From Phycisphaerales bacterium (GTDB lineage Bacteria; Planctomycetota; Phycisphaerae; Phycisphaerales; SM1A02): 40,019 bases of DNA. Below, piece by piece: positions 25,131 through 33,126 of this stretch. The first letter of the stretch is position 1. Each line of letters starts with the position of its first letter. The DNA lies in NCBI GenBank assembly GCA_022447205.1, contig JAKVBQ010000029.1:1-40019 (forward strand), given 5' to 3'. A program made the translations under genes and the position numbers. The notes beneath the pieces are model-generated. The model saw only the letters and a program-made list of their open reading frames with translations, was not told where the DNA came from and did not search any database.

Positions 25131-26948
25131 ATGCCGACCCTGCTCTCAGCACGCGAACTGACCAAGGCCTATCCATCGAACATCCTGTTCGAGAACGTCT
25201 CGATGCACGTCGAGAACGGGGATCGCGTGGGCCTCATCGGCCCGAACGGCGCCGGGAAGTCGACCCTCCTCAAGATCCTCGCCGGTCTCCAGACACCGGA
25301 CGAAGGCGAGGTCATCCGCAGGAAGGGACTCTCTCTCCGCTACGTGCCCCAGGACGATGACTTCCCTGACGATGCAACTCCGCTCTCCGCGGTGATGTCG
25401 GGACTCGAACCCGGTCCCGACGAACGTCTCGACCTCGAGACACGAGCCTCGATCGCCCTGGGCAAGCTCGGATTCACCAGGTTCGATCGTCCGGTCTCCT
25501 CCCTGTCCGGCGGCTGGCGCAAGCGCCTGTCGCTTGCCTGCGCACTGGCGGACGAACCCGACATCCTCCTCCTTGACGAGCCGACGAACCATCTCGATCT
25601 CGAGGGCGTGCTCTGGCTTGAAGGTCATGTCCGGCAATCCACGACCGCCATGATCTTCGTGACCCACGACAGGGTCTTCCTGGAAAACACCACGAATCGG
25701 ATCATCGAGCTCTCCAATGCCTACCCGGAGGGCACGTTCCAGGCGGACGGCAACTACTCGGAATTCCTGCGTCGCAAGGAGGCGTTCCTCGAAGCGCAGG
25801 CCGCGGCACAGTCCGCCCTGGCGAACAAGGTCCGTCGTGACACCGCCTGGCTTGAACAGGGCATCCAGGGCAGGCAGACCCGGAACAAGACGCAGGTTCG
25901 TGACGCGGCGGAACGACGTGCGGACCTGAAGGCCGCCAAGGGCCGGAACGAGGCGCCGACTCGAACCACCTCGATCGACTTCCAGGCGACGGAACGAAAG
26001 ACCAACCGACTCCTCGCCCTGACCTCGGTCGCGATGTCGATGGGCGGCAAGCAGCTCTTCGACGGTCTCGACCTTGTGCTGAGCCCGGCCCGACGCATCG
26101 GTCTTCTCGGCGTGAACGGGTCGGGCAAGACCACGCTCCTCAGATTGATGAACGGCGAGCTCCAGCCGGAGCGTGGGACGATCAAGCGAGCGGTCGATCT
26201 CCGGATCGTGACCTTCAGCCAGCATCGGGAGACCCTCGTCGCCACCCAGACCCTCCAGGAAGCCCTGTGTCCGGTGGGGGACACCGTCGACTACCGAGGG
26301 AAACAGGTCCATGTCACCGGCTGGGCACGTCGGTTCCTCTTCGAACCGGACCAGCTCGCCACGCACGTCGGGAATCTCTCCGGAGGGGAACAGGCCAGGG
26401 TGCTCATCGCGAATCTGATGCTCGAACCCGCTGACGTGCTCCTGCTCGACGAACCGACCAACGATCTCGACATCCCCTCGCTCGAGGTGCTCGAGGAGGC
26501 GCTCCTCGAATTCCCCGGGGCACTGGTCCTGGTCACCCACGACAGGTTCATGCTGCAGAGGATCTCGGATGAATACGTCGGCCTCGACGACGACGGCACC
26601 GCGAAGTCCTATGCCAGTTTCGAGCACTGGACACGGGACATGAATCGCTCGAAGAACGCTGCAGACACCTCGAAACCTGTTGCTGACAGGAAACCGAAGC
26701 CCAGACCGAAGAACTCCGCCGATCGCCTCACCTGGAAGGAACAGCGCGAACTCGAATCGATGGAGGAGCGCATCCTCGAGGCGGAGACGACGGTCGAGAC
26801 GCTGCAGGAGGCGGCAGGAGCCCCGGAACTCGCCGCCGACCACAAGCGTTCCACGGAGGTCTTCACCCAGCTGAGCGAAGCGCAGGCGAAAGTCGCCGAG
26901 CTCTATGCAAGATGGGCCGAGCTCGACGCACGCAACACGCGCAAGTGA
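25131..26948 (+). CDS. uup: ABC-F family ATPase Uup
   Basis: A 605-residue soluble protein with two ABC domains and no membrane domain. Domain 1: Walker A GPNGAGKS (37-44), signature LSGGW (125-129), Walker B LLLDEPTNHLD (146-156), H179. The interdomain linker (about 205-285) is charged and contains RQTRNK, as in Uup. Domain 2: Walker A GVNGSGKT (327-334), signature LSGGEQ (416-421), Walker B LLLDEPTNDLD (437-447). The C-terminal arm (about 530-600), starting LTWKEQRELESMEERI, is the coiled-coil DNA-binding domain that separates Uup from other ABC-F proteins. ABC-F proteins act on ribosomes; Uup also affects precise excision of transposons in E. coli. Its function here should be ribosome quality control or rescue. 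Confidence 0.92.
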   Translation: MPTLLSARELTKAYPSNILFENVSMHVENGDRVGLIGPNGAGKSTLLKILAGLQTPDEGEVIRRKGLSLRYVPQDDDFPDDATPLSAVMSGLEPGPDERLDLETRASIALGKLGFTRFDRPVSSLSGGWRKRLSLACALADEPDILLLDEPTNHLDLEGVLWLEGHVRQSTTAMIFVTHDRVFLENTTNRIIELSNAYPEGTFQADGNYSEFLRRKEAFLEAQAAAQSALANKVRRDTAWLEQGIQGRQTRNKTQVRDAAERRADLKAAKGRNEAPTRTTSIDFQATERKTNRLLALTSVAMSMGGKQLFDGLDLVLSPARRIGLLGVNGSGKTTLLRLMNGELQPERGTIKRAVDLRIVTFSQHRETLVATQTLQEALCPVGDTVDYRGKQVHVTGWARRFLFEPDQLATHVGNLSGGEQARVLIANLMLEPADVLLLDEPTNDLDIPSLEVLEEALLEFPGALVLVTHDRFMLQRISDEYVGLDDDGTAKSYASFEHWTRDMNRSKNAADTSKPVADRKPKPRPKNSADRLTWKEQRELESMEERILEAETTVETLQEAAGAPELAADHKRSTEVFTQLSEAQAKVAELYARWAELDARNTRK

Positions 26949-26969
26949 ACCGTCATGCCGGGGTCTCGT

Positions 26970-27326
26970 TCAGGCATCCCCGGGACGCAGGACGAACGAC
27001 CGAGCGGCGAACCGACCGTCCTCGACCTCTCCTTCGACCGTTGCGGACCGGATCGCATTGCACAGTCCATGGGCCGAATGCGCATCGCCATGGTCGTCGA
27101 TGTCGCTCCCATCGACGTAGTAGGCGATCCCGTCGATCCTGACCGCAAGGGTACATCCATCACCGGGCAGGTCGAACTGGCACTGGCCGCAGGAAGCCTC
27201 GACCACTCGTCCCGCATCGGTGACGAGTGTCGGGCCGTTCGCGGGTGTCCGGTCACATCCAGCAAGGTGCATGCCTACGAGGAACGTCGATGCCGTAAGC
27301 AGAACTCGGAATCTCTTTGCGCTCAT
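26970..27326 (-). CDS. DUF6370-like small lipoprotein
   Basis: A 118-residue exported protein with a lipoprotein signal ending LAGC (about residue 24). The mature part carries VEASCGQCQFDLPG…GC, AYYVDGSDIDDHGDAH and LCNAIRSA, a pattern I recognise as the DUF6370 family of Bacteroidetes and Planctomycetes. The CxxC and later conserved Cys and His residues could bind metal or form disulfides; no function is established. The start at 27326 gives the short lipoprotein signal, with GGAGA nearby; an upstream start (27389) would bury the signal. It converges on uup with a 21-base gap. Confidence 0.82.
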   Translation of the reverse strand: MSAKRFRVLLTASTFLVGMHLAGCDRTPANGPTLVTDAGRVVEASCGQCQFDLPGDGCTLAVRIDGIAYYVDGSDIDDHGDAHSAHGLCNAIRSATVEGEVEDGRFAARSFVLRPGDA

Positions 27327-27394
27327 GAACGAGGTCTCCGTTGAAGTCCCGGCAGTCCGTGATGGGTGTCTCTTCGAACCCCGCCGCAATGAAC

Positions 27395-27421
27395 GAGGCC
27401 TCCCGTCCGACGGGAGGCCTC
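27395..27421 (-). terminator. hairpin terminator downstream of the 27455-28339 gene
   Basis: Perfect 13-bp inverted repeat GAGGCCTCCCGTC / GACGGGAGGCCTC with a single central base. On the minus strand it is followed by GTTCATT, about 34 bases after the stop of the dockerin-type gene. The T-run is weak, but the tail resembles the CTTTCATT tails elsewhere in the window. Confidence 0.65.
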
Positions 27422-27454
27422 GAATGATATGCCATGAATCGATACGGTTGCGAC

Positions 27455-28339
27455 TCAGCAGTCGCCCCAGGCACCAAGGACGATGGAGAGATCCGCGCCA
27501 TCGACGTTGCCGCTGCCGTCGAGATCGGCATCCGCGTCATTGGTGTTCCAGGCACCGAGGATCAAGGAAAGGTCCGCACCGTCGACCGCTCCGTTGCCGT
27601 CAAGATCGCCGACGCAGTCGGGGGCGCAGTTGTCAGTGACCGGGAAGAACGTCGCGATGAAGCCCGCTCGGTTGATGTTCTTCGGATTGTCGGGGTTGTC
27701 CGGCTGGTCGGCGTAGAGGTCGTACCCCCAGGCGAACACGAAACCATTCGGGGTGAGGAACGGACCGGTGGTATCGCCGTACTCGCGGTTCTCGCTGCCG
27801 TCGAGGCGTGTGAACCAGTACTCGACATCGACGGAGACGATACCGGCATCGCTGCAGACATCGACACCGTCGACCGGGAAACCCGGAAGCTCGTAACCGT
27901 TCCCAAGGTCGATGACGAAGTCGGTCGCCGTCTGCGGTCCCTGGGCCGTCTGCACGATGATTGGCGTGTTGTCATTGACGAACGGTGCACCATCGCTGGT
28001 CTGCACCGTCAAGGAGACCGACCAGGAGCCGTTGTCGTTCTGGACAGCGGACGACACGATGAGCATGTTGGTCGGCACGACATTGCCGCCAGCAAGGGCA
28101 GCAGCATCGAACAGCGGAACCGGGGTGCCGTTGACGTAGGGAACGTATGGGTTGCCGGGGAACAGGAAGTTGACGCCCAACGGGTTTGCGCCACCGAGGA
28201 CGAATTCCTGAGGCAGCCATGCGACGGCGGCTCCGCCCGCATAGCTGTCATCCTGGGCCTGCGCCGACGAGGCGGCCGTGCCGAAGGCAATACCGGCGGC
28301 TACAAGGCCTGCTGCCGCGATCTTCCGGTCAAACTTCAT
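27455..28339 (-). CDS. secreted protein with GC-type dockerin-like C-terminus
   Basis: A 294-residue exported protein: signal peptide about 1-29 (AAAGLVAAGIAFGTAASSAQAQ), a ~210-residue domain that I do not recognise, then paired EF-hand-like repeats (GDLDGNGAVDGADLSLILG; DLDGSGNVDGADLSIVLG) ending WGDC. Ca2+ binding by the Asp/Asn-rich loops is probable by analogy with dockerins. The tail may serve surface sorting or anchoring in Phycisphaerae (inference). GGAGAT lies four bases before the start. The 200-base leader 28340-28540 is AT-richer than the genes and contains the hairpin GCCGCAGG/CCTGCGGC at 28386-28406. Confidence 0.88.
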   Translation of the reverse strand: MKFDRKIAAAGLVAAGIAFGTAASSAQAQDDSYAGGAAVAWLPQEFVLGGANPLGVNFLFPGNPYVPYVNGTPVPLFDAAALAGGNVVPTNMLIVSSAVQNDNGSWSVSLTVQTSDGAPFVNDNTPIIVQTAQGPQTATDFVIDLGNGYELPGFPVDGVDVCSDAGIVSVDVEYWFTRLDGSENREYGDTTGPFLTPNGFVFAWGYDLYADQPDNPDNPKNINRAGFIATFFPVTDNCAPDCVGDLDGNGAVDGADLSLILGAWNTNDADADLDGSGNVDGADLSIVLGAWGDC

Positions 28340-28540
28340 GCTGATCTCCGTGTCTCTTGATGTTCATGTCCGAGTGCGTACAGATGCCGCAGGCTCATCC
28401 TGCGGCCATCAGCGCCCAGAGCCAAAATAGTCCGAGGTGGGGGAGAATACATGCGGAACTCTCAAATCACGCCAAATTGTGGCACAACCGAGCCGAGATC
28501 GAACCGACCGGATTCGTCCGTAGTGCTCGATGAACGTGGC

Positions 28541-28894
28541 TTATCGGCGTGCACGGTCGGCGTCGTCACGCCGGAGGATGGCTGCCAGCTTGAGATCCAC
28601 GAGGAAGGGGCCGAAGGGCACGATCGCCCCGATGAAGCCGAGGAAGACAAGCCACCACGAGATGGGGACCACGAACCGGGCGATCAGGAACATCGCGACC
28701 AGGCCGACGAAGAGGACCCCGTGGATCATGCCGACGATCGAGACGACCTCCGGCATGCCCATCCAGTACTTCATCGGCATCGCGACGAAGAACAGGATCA
28801 GGGTCGAGGTGCCCTCGATCAACCCGGCGATGATCAACCAGATGAGGTAGATGCGATTGATCGGCCGAGGGTCATCCGTTCGCTGTTCGTCCAT
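28541..28894 (-). CDS. DUF3817 integral membrane protein
   Basis: A 117-residue protein with three hydrophobic segments. The signature of DUF3817 is visible: IAGLIEGTSTLILFFVAMP…KYW, then GMIHGVLFVG, then a third segment ending in a short basic tail. Family members are small inner-membrane proteins of unknown function, often beside transporters. I prefer the second of two adjacent ATG codons (28894) because AAGGAGG is only one base from the first (28897) but four from the second. It follows the thiol oxidoreductase gene on the same strand after about 50 bases, so the two may be co-transcribed. Confidence 0.85.
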   Translation of the reverse strand: MDEQRTDDPRPINRIYLIWLIIAGLIEGTSTLILFFVAMPMKYWMGMPEVVSIVGMIHGVLFVGLVAMFLIARFVVPISWWLVFLGFIGAIVPFGPFLVDLKLAAILRRDDADRARR

Positions 28895-28945
28895 CATGCC
28901 TCCTTCATGTCACCCACCGCCCCTGCGACGCCCGCCTGCCGGGAC

Positions 28946-30715
28946 TCACCTCGAGTCGATGATCATCCCCAGGACTTCCCGTGCCGGATGCAGGTCATGT
29001 TGCCACCTGGGCACGAACCGCCCGTCGATCAGGACGATCGGGGCATGCATGCGCCAGACGCGGCCTTTCTCGGCGATGTCTTCCTGCAGTCGTTTCCGGA
29101 TGACCGGATCCGTGCCTGCGAGCTCCATGATCGCACCGGCATCGAGGCCCAGTTCGCCGAGGAGTTCGACGCGATCGTCCGTCGCAGCGGAGACCATGAG
29201 ACGTTCGTGCAGTGCCCAGCGTGCCTCGGGACCCGCGCTGATCTCGACGGCCTCGACGATCCTGGCATCGAGGCACGCCCCGGGATTCGTGGTCGTGAAA
29301 CGCTCGGCCCGTTCACTGCATTCGGGATCGATCGGATCATGACGGAAGCGATAGCTGAGTTCGTCATTCGTCGCGACCAGCCCGCGAACGGCCTCGTCCA
29401 GCATCCTCGTCGGCTCGCTTCGATAGTCACCGAAGACAACGACTTCGATCGGACCGGAGCCGAGAGGCTGACGTCCGTCATCGCCGACCAGGGTCCTTTG
29501 CGGCTGGACGGCCCAATCCTCGACGAGCTTCTCGCGAATGGTGGGGGGAATCCGGGCCGGACGGCTGCGTCCTGCCGCGACCGCGGCGGCCAGTGATCCG
29601 GAACCGCCGTAGTACCACGTGTATTCGTGACCGTTGACGAAGATCATCGGGGTGAAGTAGACGCCGAGCCGGCTGGCATCGTCGGTATCCGACCGCACCC
29701 TGCCGAGGGTCTCCTCACTGGTCATGATCCCGATGAACGCCGCCGGATCGAAGCCGAGTGAACGCAGGTCGTCCGGGAAGGAGGCATCGGTGAAGCTGCC
29801 CTTGTTCTCGAAGAGCCAGGCATGCATGCGCTCGAATCCCGAAGGCCCTCCGAGGATCGCCGCCGTTTCCGCGGCCCGTGCCGCCCAGCAGGCATTGGGG
29901 TGGACGGTCCTGGTGGTGTGGTCGTTGCAGGCCGTGCAGAAGGGGAAGTGCTTGACCACGAGCGAGAGATCAGGATTCGACGCGAGGAGTTCCGAGGCCT
30001 GCCCCTCGAGTCGTCGACAGTCAGGACACTGGTAGTCGGTGAACATCACGAGCTCGACCGCGGCGTCCTCGGGACCGATCCGGTGCCGTCCTTCGAGGAG
30101 TCGGAGCGTCATGGGATCCGGGGCGGTGGTCGCGATCTCCTCGAGGTTCTCCGCAAGGAGGGTCGATTCCCTTGCCTCGCGCTCTTCGGCGACGACACCC
30201 CGGACGGCGACGAGTCCTGCAACGACGAGGGCCAGGACACCACAGACACCCGCCAGTCTCAGGCCACCGATGTTTTCGCTTCCTCGGGTACGTCGTTCGT
30301 GGGTGATCCAGAATCCGATGTTGGCACCCTGGGCCACGGCACACCACGGACAGAAACTGCCGAGGATGATCATGAGGATGATCGAACCGATCGAATAGAG
30401 CGCGGCAACACGGACCAGCCACCTGACGGCACGTCCCTGCCGACCGAGGAACCAGTTCAGCAGCATCGCGATGAACCAGCCGCAACCAAGGAAGGAAACC
30501 GGGATACCGAGCAGGGGCAACCGGCCCCATGGCCCCTTCGAAAGTTCGTCACAGGCACCGCCGGCCCCGCAACCGGGCATCGACTCGATCAGCCCCATGG
30601 CCTGAACCGCAAGTGCACCACTTGCGAAGAGCCCCGCCAACAAGGCAACCGAACCGATGGCGAGCACGACGCCTCGAGTGGGTTCCTCGGCAGGTACAGC
30701 TTGATCAGGTGACAT
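28946..30715 (-). CDS. VKOR-DsbA fusion with a second, Cys-less DsbA-like domain
   Basis: A 589-residue membrane-anchored disulfide-forming enzyme. The N-terminal vitamin K epoxide reductase domain (about 14-170, multiple membrane segments) has all four expected cysteines: C49 and C55 in the loop (PGCGAGGAC) and the quinone-side CPWC (C122, C125). A DsbA/thioredoxin domain follows (about 205-385) with active site CPDC (C230, C233) and cis-proline in YFTPMIFVNG. A second DsbA-like domain (about 415-589) has the same strand order and a cis-proline (HAPIVLIDG), but its active-site position reads DYRSEPTRM without cysteines. VKOR passes electrons from the thioredoxin domain to quinone. The start at 30715 has GAGGT five bases upstream. 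The many Cys-rich secreted proteins encoded nearby are plausible substrates (inference). Confidence 0.9.
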   Translation of the reverse strand: MSPDQAVPAEEPTRGVVLAIGSVALLAGLFASGALAVQAMGLIESMPGCGAGGACDELSKGPWGRLPLLGIPVSFLGCGWFIAMLLNWFLGRQGRAVRWLVRVAALYSIGSIILMIILGSFCPWCAVAQGANIGFWITHERRTRGSENIGGLRLAGVCGVLALVVAGLVAVRGVVAEEREARESTLLAENLEEIATTAPDPMTLRLLEGRHRIGPEDAAVELVMFTDYQCPDCRRLEGQASELLASNPDLSLVVKHFPFCTACNDHTTRTVHPNACWAARAAETAAILGGPSGFERMHAWLFENKGSFTDASFPDDLRSLGFDPAAFIGIMTSEETLGRVRSDTDDASRLGVYFTPMIFVNGHEYTWYYGGSGSLAAAVAAGRSRPARIPPTIREKLVEDWAVQPQRTLVGDDGRQPLGSGPIEVVVFGDYRSEPTRMLDEAVRGLVATNDELSYRFRHDPIDPECSERAERFTTTNPGACLDARIVEAVEISAGPEARWALHERLMVSAATDDRVELLGELGLDAGAIMELAGTDPVIRKRLQEDIAEKGRVWRMHAPIVLIDGRFVPRWQHDLHPAREVLGMIIDSR

Positions 30716-30817
30716 CGGCAACCTCGAACTCCGCTTCGATGGGCGTGCAGAGACATGATATCCCGTGCACCCTTCGCCGGCGCTCCACATCTGGCGCCTG
30801 GGTGAGGAGGCCCGGAC

Positions 30818-31726
30818 CTACTCCATCGAACTGGAGATCTCTTTCAGAAGCTCCTCGCGGATGCGGGGGTACTTCCTGGCCTCGAACACCTTCGCGTCAA
30901 CGAGGAATCGATACCAGTAGGCCTGCAGGAAGTGGTAGATGCGCCCCTGGGGGCCGTCGAGGAATCCCAGCTTCAGGTAGTAGCGATAGAGGTAGTAGAG
31001 CAGCGAGCGCCAGGCCAGTGGAACCCGGCCGTAGACGTTGGTCTTCAGCCAGCGCTTTCTCTGGACCGCGGTGCCAAGGAGTCGCGGCTTCACGTAGCCG
31101 GGTTTCGTCGCGGCCGCCTCCTTCTCGAAGATCTCGAAGAGCTCCCGATCGGAGTACCAGTTGTGCTTGGCGGTCCACCAGCGAAGTGACTTGGTGTTCT
31201 CGTCCTTGATGTCCGCCTTGACCTGCCGCACGTCACCCTCGACGACCATGTGCTCGTCCATGTAGGCCATCTCGCAACGGCCCCGACCGGTTCGGAAGAT
31301 CCGCATCACGAAATTGGGATACGCGCCGCCATGCCTGATCCAACGACCGAGGAAGTGGATGCGACGTCGGATCTCGATACCGTCGACGTCGGAGGGAATG
31401 CCGTCGAGTTCCCGCTCGATGAAGCGTGCGAGGTCCGGCAGGACCTCCTCGTCGGCATCCAGTCGGAACGTCCAGGCCGTCGAGATGTCCGCGTTGTCGA
31501 TGCCCCAGTTCACCTGCATCGCATGATTCACGAACGGGTTGACGTACACGTCGGCACCCGCCTCCCGGGCGATCTCGACGGTTCGATCGGTGCTGCCGCT
31601 GTCCACGACCACGACGCGACGCGCGAATCCGGCCACGCTCTCCAGTGCCTTGGGGAGGTTCTCCTCCTCGTTCATCGTCAGGATGAGGATCGTGATATCC
31701 GCGGACATGGGCTCAATATCGGCCAT
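30818..31726 (-). CDS. family 2 glycosyltransferase (WaaE/KdtX-like)
   Basis: A 302-residue GT-A fold enzyme. Nucleotide-sugar motifs are visible: ILTMNEEENL at the first strand, VVVDSGSTDRT (about 40-49), and the metal-binding RLDADEEV (D90/D92). The central region with GGAYPNFVMRIFR, MAYMDEHM and HNWYSDRE is typical of the LPS-core subgroup related to WaaE/KdtX beta-glucosyltransferases. The C-terminal part is aromatic and basic (WRSLLYYLYRYYLKLG), suggesting membrane association. It probably builds a lipopolysaccharide or surface glycan. The start at 31726 was selected because GAGGAG lies seven bases upstream; an ATG at 31747 overlaps that site. Confidence 0.9.
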   Translation of the reverse strand: MADIEPMSADITILILTMNEEENLPKALESVAGFARRVVVVDSGSTDRTVEIAREAGADVYVNPFVNHAMQVNWGIDNADISTAWTFRLDADEEVLPDLARFIERELDGIPSDVDGIEIRRRIHFLGRWIRHGGAYPNFVMRIFRTGRGRCEMAYMDEHMVVEGDVRQVKADIKDENTKSLRWWTAKHNWYSDRELFEIFEKEAAATKPGYVKPRLLGTAVQRKRWLKTNVYGRVPLAWRSLLYYLYRYYLKLGFLDGPQGRIYHFLQAYWYRFLVDAKVFEARKYPRIREELLKEISSSME

Positions 31727-31841
31727 GCAGGCACTCCTCGACATCATTTCCCGGCGACAAGTGCCAGGGAGACGGCAGGAATGGCCCTGACAGGGGGGTC
31801 AGCTCGGCGCAATGGCGTGCATGCGCCCATCGAGACCGGGA

Positions 31842-32642
31842 TCAACCGCCCTTGCCGGTGCCGAATCCGGTCAGCACACCGGTCTGACTGGTGTCGTCAT
31901 TGAAGAAGATGAAGGCGGAGATGTCGCGCATGTCGGTGAAGGCGACCGGCCCCAGGCCTCGTGCAAGGAAGAGGTAGCGCTTCGCGGAAACCGACGCGGG
32001 ACCGACACTGCCCTTGTACTCGATTCGGATCAGGTGGGTGTCGTACGTTCCTTTCGGGACCTTCACCTTGAAGAGGCCCAGATCCGACCAGGTGCAGCGA
32101 ACCTTGCCGGAATAAGCGACTTCCTTCGGGCTGCCCACGTCATAGATGTCCACGGTGATGTCCCGCACCAGGGACTGCCCCGGCTTGAGCCCCTCGTGGA
32201 CGATCGGCTCCGGCGGATCAAGTCGAATGATGAAACCGTTGCTTGTCGAGACGTCGGTCGGGGCGGAGATCCCGCGGTCCTCGAGCTGCGACAGATAGCG
32301 GACGGTGCCGTTCGGCAGCCGCATCATCCAGCCCCCATGATCGGAATCGGCCGCACTGCCGGGCACCCGATTCGAGGGTTTGACCGACATCTTCAGAGTC
32401 TTGTCGGTCTCGCCGGGACGAATGAACTCGAAGTCAGCGGCCTCAAGAGGCAGCCACTCGCCGGCCTTCTCCAGTGGAACGTGGGGCCGGACGTGCTCGA
32501 TGACGACACCAGGCAGGTGCTTCCGAAGAAAGGCCGCATCTTCCGTGGGCAGGTCCTCAAGCGCATCGCCTGAAACCATGCCGAAGGAGGGGCCGACCGG
32601 AAGGAGCACGGCCAGGACGATCTTCAAGTAGGGAATTCGCAT
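31842..32642 (-). CDS. exported protein of unknown function
   Basis: A 266-residue product with a signal peptide (MRIPYLKIVLAVLLPVG…) and an otherwise soluble, beta-rich sequence. I do not recognise a family. Near the C-terminus RYLFLARGLGPVAF and ISAFIFFNDDTSQTG look like core strands. The start codon is embedded in the repeat GCATGCATGCATGC (32639-32652) and has no visible Shine-Dalgarno, so translation may be leaderless or weak. It precedes the glycosyltransferase on the same strand with a 115-base gap; a functional link is possible but not shown. Confidence 0.75.
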   Translation of the reverse strand: MRIPYLKIVLAVLLPVGPSFGMVSGDALEDLPTEDAAFLRKHLPGVVIEHVRPHVPLEKAGEWLPLEAADFEFIRPGETDKTLKMSVKPSNRVPGSAADSDHGGWMMRLPNGTVRYLSQLEDRGISAPTDVSTSNGFIIRLDPPEPIVHEGLKPGQSLVRDITVDIYDVGSPKEVAYSGKVRCTWSDLGLFKVKVPKGTYDTHLIRIEYKGSVGPASVSAKRYLFLARGLGPVAFTDMRDISAFIFFNDDTSQTGVLTGFGTGKGG

Positions 32643-32729
32643 GCATGCATGCTAGCAAGCGGCGAAGTGGGGATTCCCGGGTCACAGGGGGGGCTGCCCG
32701 GCAGGGCCCTGAAGCCGTTTGCGATGCCT

Positions 32730-32741
32730 GACAACGTTGTC
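32730..32741. promoter_or_regulatory. 12-bp perfect palindrome (possible operator)
   Basis: GACAACGTTGTC lies in the 484-base gap between the divergent genes at 32642 and 33127. The gap (32643-33126) is clearly AT-richer than its surroundings in its second half. Besides this palindrome and the RNA-like element at 32984-33106 it contains a GATAAT box (32861-32866) that could be a -10 element, and no convincing ORF. Confidence 0.4.
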
Positions 32742-32983
32742 CGGAGCAAGACGCGGGCCTGCTTGAAGCATGATTGAAAGCAGGAGCCGCTGGAAAAACC
32801 GTTTATCGGGAGATCTCCACATGCCCCGCCAGACAGATCGACACCCGTTCAAGGCGCGATAATTGGAGTGGAAACGCTTGAATTCAACTCATTTCGCCAA
32901 ACCAGAAAGTGAACAACGGTTTCAGCCTTCCGATGATTTTGCACATCTTTCCCGATTTTGGACTCAATACTGGCGTTTAATGG

Positions 32984-33106
32984 GTGCCAGCAGTAGTTTT
33001 GGTTCACGTTTGAATGTGCATTCATGCACCCAAAACTGTCGTAAGAGACCTGGCGCTTCGAAGTATCGGACCGTCGGGCTTGTACTTGATGTTCTTTTAT
33101 TCGAAG
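32984..33106 (+). promoter_or_regulatory. candidate structured 5' leader RNA (three-way junction)
   Basis: Paired segments read directly from the sequence: P1 GTGCCAG (32984-32990) with CTGGCGC (33050-33056); P2 AGTTTTGG (32995-33002) with CCAAAACT (33030-33037), capped by GTGCAT-TC-ATGCAC (33016-33029); P3 GTC-GTAAGA-GAC (33038-33049). P2, P3 and the 3' strand of P1 abut without unpaired bases, giving a compact three-way junction. CTTCGAA (33056-33062) can also pair with TTCGAAG (33100-33106), which ends ten bases before the GGAGG ribosome site of the next gene. It does not match the c-di-GMP or other riboswitch consensus I know. Could be a regulatory leader or an mRNA-stabilising fold. Confidence 0.5.
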
Positions 33107-33126
33107 AGTTGACTCGGAGGACGTAC

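Noticed and set aside
25146-26843. A 565-codon minus-strand frame opposite uup
   Set aside because: Mirror of the Uup reading frame, with no domain of its own.
32984-33106. A c-di-GMP (GEMM) or other known riboswitch in the structured leader
   Set aside because: The conserved core sequences of these classes, as I remember them, are not present.
32863-33126. An in-frame upstream extension of the large dockerin-type protein to an ATG at 32863
   Set aside because: It would bury the signal peptide; the ATG at 33127 has GGAGG at ideal distance and the extension is AT-rich with strong RNA-like pairing.
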